Source: Garcia nutans (Eukaryota; Streptophyta; Magnoliopsida; Malpighiales; Euphorbiaceae). From it: a stretch of 64,000 bases of DNA. Each line of letters starts with the position of its first letter. Position 1 is the stretch's first letter. The stretch lies in NCBI GenBank assembly GCA_947685225.1, contig CANTUV010000009.1, positions 2,170,001 through 2,234,000 on the forward strand. Direction: 5' to 3'. Positions 35,578 through 64,000 of this stretch are shown piece by piece. Below the pieces are notes generated by a model. The model made no database searches. It was not told where the DNA came from and saw only the letters and a program-made list of their open reading frames with translations. The translations under genes were made by a program, and so were the position numbers.

Positions 35578-35646
35578 TCGCTCTTTCTCTCTCTCTATGT
35601 AAGCTCAGTTACTGAAGCCAATATTTCCGGTCGGATCTCCGATCAG
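35578..35646 (+). promoter_or_regulatory. CT-rich leader and noncoding first exon of the SYD-like gene
   Basis: A CTTTCTCTCTCTCTATG tract at 35581-35598 precedes GATCAG|GTAATC, a good donor at 35647. The matching acceptor is TTTTGCAG at 36076, eleven bases before the ATG exon begins to code. Such CT tracts mark transcription starts in many plant promoters. The exact start site is not visible. Confidence 0.5.
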
Positions 35647-36086
35647 GTAATCATATCACTGTTTACGTAGCTACTTTTACTGTATATGCTTGATCGCTTT
35701 CCTTTTCCCTCGAAAATGGTTTTTCCGGAAAAAAGAAAATTTCTGGAAACCATTAGTTTATCAAGCTGAATTTGTGAGTCTCCATTGCTTTCCAAGTCAA
35801 AATTTGTGATTATTAGGATAATTTGAAGTATTAGGAACGAATTTTTGTTTTTTTACTGATTTAAGCACGAAATTATATGCTCGTATAGTAGAACTTTAAT
35901 TACTTGTTTTGACTGTAAGTGAGTGGATATTATTAGCTTTAGAAGATGTTTAGATGTTTTGAGAAATGCTTTTTATTGAGCTATAAATTACAATATTTGG
36001 AGCGAAAATTTAATATTTGATATGGCAGAAACTAGTTCGTTTGTCTATTTAATTATTCCATTTTAGAATTTTGCAGGTGAGGTGAG

Positions 36087-56332
<20,246 letters not shown>

Positions 56333-56760
56333 GTATCGGTTGATGCATTCATCTTGTAAGTTATCAATTGTGATTAATGAAATACTTTGGGAAATTAGTG
56401 TTGGTAGGACTCTAATGCATACAATTTTCAATTGAAGTGGAATTAGGGTTTACTGTGGTAATATCCACTCCATGTTAAAATGAATACATGTACTTGGATT
56501 ATAATTATTTTTTCCCTAGAGGGTTTAAATGACAAATTGGGTAGTTGTGTACGTGGTTGCATTGCGTGCATGTTTATTGGTAAAACATTGGAAACTTTGG
56601 GGTGTTCCTTGTAGAATTGACTGCTTGTTACATTCTGAAATTTGAAATTCTGGGGCTTGAGAAACTGTTTGAGCACAAGGGGACGAGGGATTGATTTTAA
56701 GGGTCAGCACGTTTTTGAGGTTCTAGTATTTTGTTAAATGTGCCTATAGATCAATTGAAA
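56333..56760 (+). other. SYD: probable 3' UTR of the SYD-like gene
   Basis: After the TGA the sequence is moderately AT-rich with TTGTGATTAATGAAATAC at about 56365, a possible poly(A) signal variant. No further coding exon with SYD similarity is visible. The end is not defined by sequence alone. Confidence 0.4.
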
Positions 56761-59141
56761 TTTGCCCAATCTTTTATTTATTTATTTGCTTCTGAGATTT
56801 AAAAGGCTTCTTTGGTTGCATTTGCTGTGGATTAGAATGTCTCTATGGGTGGGATCTCAGTTATGGCTTTTAGTTCTTTTTCGCTATCTTTTTGGAGATA
56901 TAATTTTGAATATGTGAACATGTTATGGTTCTCTTCTTAAATGGAACAATGTGAGTTATGTTTGTGAGTTATGTTGTACGTTTTTTAACGGATTGATTGT
57001 ACATGATTTGCTTGGTGATTTTTCAGATCCATGCTCTGTAATTTTGTTAATAATTTGGGGCTATTTCGTATCAATTTTAGTTTTTTATTTTTCTGTTCTA
57101 AACATTTTTAGTTCAGAAATTTTTACAACTTTTCTGTACTATAAATACGAAACAGTAAAACAGAGCTTCTGTTTTACAATTATTATAATATAAACTACTG
57201 ACATATTTAAAACATTTGGCAAGCTATAATATGTATAATTACTGAAAATTTTTTTACCTCTTAAAATTTAGATATATTTTTTGTATTATTATTTTAAAAT
57301 TTTAATCGGTTATAAATTTAACTTTTAATTGAATGAATGACTTTTATTTTTAGGTAATATTATGAAGTCTTTTTAGTTATCAATAAATGAGTTTAAAATA
57401 TAAACAAACTAGTTTTTTTTTTGTATCTATCAAAATTTATGTAGTTAAACTTTCATATATAGAAATAAAATTTTAATTTTTAACCAAAATATCTCTTTTC
57501 TATTTTTCAGGAAGTACTTACTATCAAAAAAAAAAAATTCAAGGATAAAAAATAATAATAATTATTAATAATTTTTTTATTCAATTATCTAATATCTTAT
57601 AATCTAAAGATTGTGCAGGCAAAAAATTTAAATTCGAGACTTTTTAGTTGAACAAGAAAGGTTTTTACTATTTTTATTTTATCCCACTATTTTAGGATGT
57701 AATTATGAATAATTTTAACAATATATATATTATTTAATGAGGACTTGAAAACATTATTTAAGTCATGGTAATCCGATTGGAATGGTTCTTATTTTACATA
57801 TTTATTTACCATATCCATAGAGGAAAAAAAACACTGTTATAAAAAAGTAAAAAGGAAAAAAAGGAAAAAAAGGTCATTTACTTTGGACTCGGTAGGCTTT
57901 TGCATGTGAAATGCATTCTTGGTAAATATCAATTTAATAATAATAGTAGTAGTAATAACCTAAGAAAGATGGATTAAAACGTCATCCATCACACACGTCA
58001 CATTGTATATATTATTGGATTATTCAATTCCCAAACTTTATATTATATTCTCAATTACTTTTATATGCATATATTAAAAAATAATTAACCGAATTACCTA
58101 ATAGAAATACGTTGTGATTCATTTAATTATGCAAGTTGATTATGTTATTATACTTCATATATTTATTTAATTCAATTTTTTATTTTTTTTAAAAAAAATT
58201 ATTCAACTTGAATTCAACTAACTAAATGTTCCCCATATTAACAAACACTTGTTATATATTGATAAACCTTTTAGTTTTACATCAACAATTTAAAATTTCA
58301 ACTATTCATGATGTGGGAAAATAAATAAATAAATATATAATATTTTAATTATTAAGATTAATTTTAAACTACTATTTTTATTAATATAGTATTCTGAATC
58401 AATATTAAAAATTTAAACATCAAATATTAATTTTTGGTATAAATCATTATTTGGAATCAAGTAAGGTAGAATTATAAAAACAGTAAAGCTCCGCATATCA
58501 ATTTTTAATTAATCGTTCAAATAATTTTTTAATTAAATAGTGAGATTATGCATATATAAATGTACTCTCTATTAATATATTTTTTATTATTTTCTTATAT
58601 ATACGATGAAATGTATTGTTGTTATAGTTGTCATCTATAATTAGTATCAAATCTTTGAAAACTTTACATATTTCTTTATAATCACCTTCTAATATGGCTT
58701 TTTAAGATATACAAATACATACATATAGATGGGGGTGAGACTGAAAGAAAGCAACAAACAATTAATGAATAGCATAGACAAGACTTAATAAACATCTTTA
58801 CTTTAGTTTCTATTTTGATAAAACATTAAAACACTCATATATTATTTTAATCCCACCACCCAACTTTTTTTTTTTTGGTACATCTTTGAATTTTTAAAGA
58901 AAAGATAGTTGAAATTCAACCTTTAAATTTTTTTAGAAAAAATTGGAAATTTCTTTTTTTAGGTATTAAGTCACATATAAAATTCAATTTAAGTAGTAGA
59001 ATCAATATTTAAATATTTTATAAATTGCAAATTACATACTGGATCAGATTAAAATTATTTTTAATTTTATTAATTTTATTTTGTTGGTAGCATTATATCA
59101 TTTAATAGTTAATTTTTATTATTTCTTATAACTGACTTTAA

Positions 59142-59173
<32 letters not shown>

Positions 59174-61330
59174 TAGTATGAGAAGTTCCGAATTTATTAT
59201 TCAAATTAAAGATTATGCAATTACAAATTATATATAAATTATAACTATATATACAATATAATAAAACTAAAATTTAAAGATAATTATATGCATATTAGAA
59301 GGATATATTGCTAATATGTTTGTAAATTATTTTTATTTTCTCTGGTGAAGTAAGTAAAATATAAATTTTTAGTTAAGTTTATGAATAAAACAATTAATTA
59401 AAATTTCATTTTATAATTGAAATTTTTTTTTCTATATTTAGTAGTATTAGTACTACTATTTATTAATGCTTCACTTGATTATTTCTTAAGGAGGTAGGGA
59501 TGACATAATCTTTATTGACTCTTAAGATTGTACAAAACAAACATTGAAAAATTGGATAAGTTGTGATTAATAATAAAAGTTTGACAAATTTATATTTGCA
59601 AAAATTAAAAAAAAAATTAACTCATCTACTTTAACTATTTTGTAAATGTAATAAAGTCAATAAATTAATGTTACATCTTACAAGTGAATTAAATGATGAA
59701 ATTTATTGCTTATTGGGTAAGTAATTATATTTGATTATTTTTTTTAATGTGGCAAATGAGTTGAATGGTATGAGTTTAATCAAATAGAGTTACATCATAT
59801 ATATATGGTAATATTTTTTTTTTCTCAAAATTAGAGTATTTAAAATTGTGAAAATATTATTTTATGCATCAAGTACTATGACTGAATTTTAATTCACATT
59901 TTGTAGAATTTTATTAGTCATGTTAGGTTATATTTTTATTTGTTAATTTTTTAAAAAAATTTAGGAATTCTTAAAATATATATTTTTTATTTTATTTTAA
60001 ATCAAATAATTCATATTTTGTATAAGGTATGAAATGCATAATTCGAGTCGAATCAATATTAGATTATGAGTTGAATCTTAAAAATTTATGTTTTTTGAGT
60101 TCATATAAATTAAATTATAAGAAAATTTAGGTCAAAACAAAATATATCAATTCTAAATATTTATAAAAATAAGTTGGCGCAAAAAATATTTAGATATGTA
60201 GTTATCCTTATTTTGTTAAATTGAATTACTATACCATTATTTTTTATCATATCTTAACACCTTTATTTTCACATTAAATCTGGCCAAAAAAAATATTTTT
60301 CACATTAAATTTGTTTGTAGATATGAAACTATAAATTGAAGTATTTAATAAGTTTTATTCAAAGTTCAGAGTATTATATTTTTTAAAAAAATATATATGA
60401 TAAAATTATATATTTTGGCAGATTAATTGTATCAATTAGATTGTTGGTAATGGGTTAAAATATTAATTTAGCCTCTATATATGTTCTTTTCATGTCCAAT
60501 GAAAGTAATGTTTTTTTTTTGTCTAATTTTAATCATAATTTCTTATTTTCATGATTTTTGAACAAAAATTAGAATTAATTACACAAGAATAAAAGAAAAT
60601 TATGGTTTTAGTGAAAAAATAATTGGATATTTAAGAAAATTGTAAGCTAAATTCATTTTAAGTTGACAAAAGTACTAATTTCATATTTTGACTTTGGTTT
60701 TGTTTGAACTTTGAATAATTAATGAAGAAAAGTAATAGCTAATGAATTAAATTTTTTTAAAAAATAATATTTTTTAAATTTAAATTTGGCTCATAATCAG
60801 ATTTACCTAACTATATATTTCTTCAACAAAATTTTGGTTTTTATTAGCAAATAATCTCTTAAAAATCTCCTTATAAAATGCTTTTATCTAAGTGGAATTG
60901 ATAATTGCCCTTAAACAGAGTATAAAAATTTATCCCTGTTTATGATAAAATAGTTCAGTGTAAAATATTTATTTATTTAATTTTAAAAAATAAAATATTA
61001 AATTAATTATTATTCTATCTGTCAAGCTCTAATTCACAATAGTAATGTGAAGGTAAGTTTAGAGTCTATTATTTAGAGCAACCCATCCCAGGAAATAATT
61101 AAAAAAAATTATTAATTTTATATATGAATGTTTATGCATACATATAGACAATAAAAAAATTATATATAAACTATTAGAGAATAAATTTACATATATAATT
61201 TTTTTCTATAATTTAAATTAAAAATATAATATAATTTAAATTTTGTATATTTTTTAAAATTTTATTTTTTAATATTTAATAAAAATTGAGCAACACAAAT
61301 ATATTTGAGAAAATATATTTTTTATTTATT
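56761..61330. other. AT-rich spacer
   Basis: No gene is recognisable. A (CT)n(TA)n tract lies at 59142-59172, and short poly(A) or poly(T) runs occur throughout. Open frames such as 56951-57193 have no conserved features. Confidence 0.55.
59142..59172. repeat. (CT)n(TA)n compound microsatellite
   Basis: About nine CT units pass directly into six TA units. It is isolated in the AT-rich spacer. Confidence 0.9.
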
Positions 61331-61337
61331 GTAATAT

Positions 61338-61800
61338 TTATTGGTGTTTTTCTTCTTTCTCCCCATGATTCCTGAGAAGGAATTCACGAGTAAGGAAATC
61401 AGGTAAACTGTTATTTTCTCCTTTAATAAACTCAATATCAAAATCAAAAATACTCAAAATAGCTTGCCATCTAGCAAAAATTTGTTTTGAGGCAAGGTTT
61501 TTAACATCTTTTTGTAAAACATCTTTAGCACTTTTACAATCAATTCTTAATAAAAACTTTTGATTCAATAAATCAGATTGAAATTTTGAAATGCATAAAA
61601 CAATGCTCAAAATCTCTTTCTTTATAGTTGAATAATTTAATTGGGTTGGACTCCAATGTCCTGAATAGAATTGGACTATGGCTTCTTTACCCTCTTTAAC
61701 TTGTTTTAAAATCCCACCAAAACCTATATCTGATGCATCAGTCTCAACTATTTTGGAGGCTAAGGGATCAGCTATATGCAGGCAAGGAATAGTTTTAACT
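61338..61800 (-). pseudogene. RNase H relic of an endogenous plant pararetrovirus (Caulimoviridae-like)
   Basis: One minus-strand frame is open from about 61800 to the TAA at 61338 and shows an RNase H domain: ETDASD, KKEILSIVL and IDCKSAKDVL carry the acidic catalytic residues, and FARWQAILSIFDFDIEFIKG and NNSLPDFLTREF follow. The last motifs are typical of the end of pararetrovirus polyproteins integrated in plant genomes; a gypsy origin is less likely. No reverse transcriptase, movement or capsid part is present, so this is a fragment of about 150 codons with no replicative potential. It breaks off at about 61800 where a different sequence begins. Confidence 0.65.
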
Positions 61801-61989
61801 AGGGTGTGCAGCCTGGTTCGCCTCCCTGTGAATGTGATAGATCAAAGAATTATGAGCACTAAGACTTGAATTAATGATTCTTGTTGTATTTTTGAATCTT
61901 TCAACTCTTTGCCTCATCTTTTGAGAGGTATTGTTCTTTTGGAGGCGATCATCACGCCTTATTTGAGATTTTAATAAAATTTTTATCAT
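61801..61989 (-). pseudogene. LINE RNase H-like C-terminal fragment
   Basis: A short frame ends HNSLIYHIHREANQAAHPS. The V/I-x-H-V/I-x-R-E-A-N-x-x-A-D/H pattern is the end of the RNase H-like domain (RVT_3) that terminates plant L1-type LINE proteins. The frame runs directly into the pararetrovirus relic at about 61800. Identity rests on one motif. Confidence 0.4.
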
Positions 61990-63149
61990 ATTGCTTAAAA
62001 AAAAAAAGTGTTCGGGTTGATCGAGTCCTAAATCTGACCAACCCGACTTATGTTCATATCTAAAAAAATTAATTTAAAAATAACAAAAATTAAAAATTAG
62101 GTCGATCTAAAATTATAAGATATTTAATACCTTATATTAAAAAATGAATTGAAAAATAACGAAAAGTAAAAAAATAAATTAATCCAAGATTAAAAGATAT
62201 TTAATACATAAATAATTAATCTAAAAATAACAAAAATTAAAAAATTAGGGTAATCAAAGATTAATAAAATGTAATACCTTATAGTAAAAGGATTAATCTA
62301 AAAATAAAAATACATAAATAGATCTTAGATATTGAATGGATATATAGGGGATACTCTGCTGAATTTTCTTAAAGAATATAGATTGACTAGTAATTTAAAA
62401 TTTTAATTGAATAAAATTTAATACCTTATATTAAAAGAATTAATCTATATTTTAGGAATCTAAAAATTTAATTGGACTAATTCATTTAATGCATAAACAT
62501 TTTTAATAATTTATTAAAAAAAATGGCTTAGCTCATTGAATTAATAATTTTGTATGTTTATGTATTAAATATCTTTTAATCTTAGATGGCTTATCTTTTA
62601 ATTAAAAATGGCTTACTTCCATTATACCTCCTTCAGAAGTAGAGCTGACAGTTGGTGATGCTAATGCAATAGCATCACATACAAACCTGCTCGACAACCG
62701 CATCCAGGTCACACTCTGAGCACTAAAGTAATTAATTTGTTGTTTTCAATTTTTTTATGATTAATAAGTTTTAATAATTAAGCTGTAATTAATGAATTTT
62801 TTCATTAATTACTGCAAGATTGTTGGAACTATCTAGTACATATTCACAAAAGATTAGGAAGGTAATCCAAGAAAGATGGAGATTGGAGGAATTAATTAAA
62901 AGTCTGTCTCCAAATAAACAAAATATTGGTATTATGGGAATTTAAAGTATGAATAATATTTAAAGCAATTAGATTTATTTTAATATAATTAATGAATTTA
63001 ATTAAATATTTTTTTAGAAAATATTTTTGGTGGGAAGAGGTGATTGACTCCCTAGTTAGAATTACATTCGAAAAGAAAGATATTATTCGTTGCAATGATA
63101 TGATTAATGAAATCAAGACTGTAGCAAAGTAGCCAAAGTTTATTAATAT
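61990..63149. other. AT-rich spacer
   Basis: No gene is certain. The stretch 62013-62300 contains three loosely repeated blocks with TAAAAATAACAAAAATTAAA and AATACCTTATA, probably one decayed small repeat. A frame at about 63018-63110 (WWEEVIDSLVRITFEKKD) may be the upstream part of the transposase relic that follows. Confidence 0.45.
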
Positions 63150-64000
63150 CGATTTGTGGGATACCCATCAGGTGTATTGGAAATCTCCACAGGGGTCAGG
63201 TTCGTTTTGAGGTAACCTCCCATAACAAGCTGCATAACATAATTGAAGGCGCATGTCTATCCATATATACGAGAGGTAGTAGAATGCATTATGAATATAT
63301 TCATCGCATGACAAGTATAATTTAATTATTTTTTTACTTTTTGTTATTACAAATTTTTTACTAATATATGTTAATTTATTTATTTTATTAATTTACTAGG
63401 TGAAGCAATTGGGATGACTGCTGATTGAGCATGAGTTGCTCGTTTATATTCACACTAAAAACATAATGGGTTGACATTTATTGATCAACACTCACAAAAT
63501 GTACATGTAAATTTATATATTTTAATATTCGATTTTATTTTTTCTAAATAATATATCTATTGTATTAATATAATTTTTTCATAGGATCATTTTGCAACAT
63601 CTTTGAATCAGCAATTGCTGGCAGACAAACTTGTCAACGAGACTTAATTATTCATTGCAGGTGTAGGTGGGGAGAGAAAGAGGAGAATATATATATGGGC
63701 TAAGATTTCACTATGTTTCTAAAGCCAATTCTTTATCTTTAGCTTCCTCTTCAATGCTATATTTAGAAGTGGAGCAGTTGAAGACAACCCATCAGGAGCA
63801 GTTACGAATCAAGAGGGGACATATATGAAGCGGCTCGATGCACAACAGATAGAACTAGAAGCACAAGCACGAGAGCAGGAGCGAGCATTAAGAAATCAGA
63901 TGCAGATAGAGTTCCAAATACAATTGAATCAATTTCTGCTATGATTCGTCCCCCCTAACTCCACCTCTCAGGGTTTAACTGTTCCACCTCAACTTTCACC
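63150..64000 (+). pseudogene. CACTA (En/Spm)-type plant transposase relic, running off the window
   Basis: Pieces in order are: GNLHRGQVRFEVTSHNKLHN near 63178, HELLVYIHTKN near 63428 (compare the H/T-H-T-K motif of the family), DHFATSLNQQLLADKLVNET near 63588, AGVGGERKRRIY near 63659 (compare G-G-x-x-R-K-G-R-V/I-Y-G-L), and a Gln/Glu-rich coiled coil MKRLDAQQIELEAQAREQER at 63827. This order is that of the plant transposase Ptta/En/Spm (Transposase_24) domain of CACTA elements. Spacers with stops between the pieces and several frame changes show it is dead; some spacers may be former introns. Confidence 0.6.

Noticed and set aside
61678..61869. 63-codon plus-strand ORF
   Set aside because: It is the complement of the pararetrovirus RNase H relic and the LINE fragment.

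Overview
This is a plant nuclear DNA window, almost certainly from a eudicot. The evidence is one large intron-rich gene whose spliced exons closely resemble the SPLAYED (SYD) class of SNF2 chromatin remodellers, very AT-rich spacers, two Au-type SINEs, a PIF/Harbinger-type MITE, RTE and L1-like LINE remains, a CACTA-like transposase relic, a plant pararetrovirus relic, and a full-length Ty3/gypsy element of the Tat lineage. I cannot name the species.

Layout. 1-446: broken GRF zinc-finger gene (minus). 972-14753: an older LTR-like sequence split by a younger Tat element (2386-13623, minus) with TGTGAA/TTCACA ends, ATTTG target duplications, two 1.27-1.31 kb LTRs, PBS, PPT, gag-protease-RT-RNase H-second RNase H-integrase, and an extra ORF on the opposite strand between integrase and the 3' LTR. 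The element is dead: gag-pol carries eight in-frame stops and one frameshift. 15690-16420: L1-like LINE tail. 17659-18158: small two-exon gene missed by single-ORF searching. 20755-23202: intronless OSCA/CSC1-like channel gene with three disabling changes, probably a pseudogene. 23400-27840: AT-rich spacer. 27840-31745: RTE-type LINE, decayed, with an internal 0.6 kb duplication. 31746-35450: AT-rich spacer.

35580-56332 and beyond: the SYD-like gene. I could follow 34 coding exons with consistent phases from an ATG at 36087 to a TGA at 56330-56332, which predicts 3129 residues. N-terminal region, HSA region, SNF2 helicase/ATPase, SnAC-like region and AT-hook tail appear in that order. The last two exons are a tandem duplication of each other; one carries an exact 10 x 96 bp coding minisatellite. 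Introns hold a MITE, a LINE-tail fragment, two Au SINEs, several local duplications, a GC-AG intron and a 20-base G run.

56333-61330: 3' UTR, then AT-rich spacer. 61338-61989: pararetrovirus RNase H relic abutting a LINE RNase H-like fragment. 63150-64000: degenerate CACTA-type transposase running off the window. Only the SYD-like gene and perhaps the small gene at 17659-18158 look functional; most of the rest is transposon sediment.
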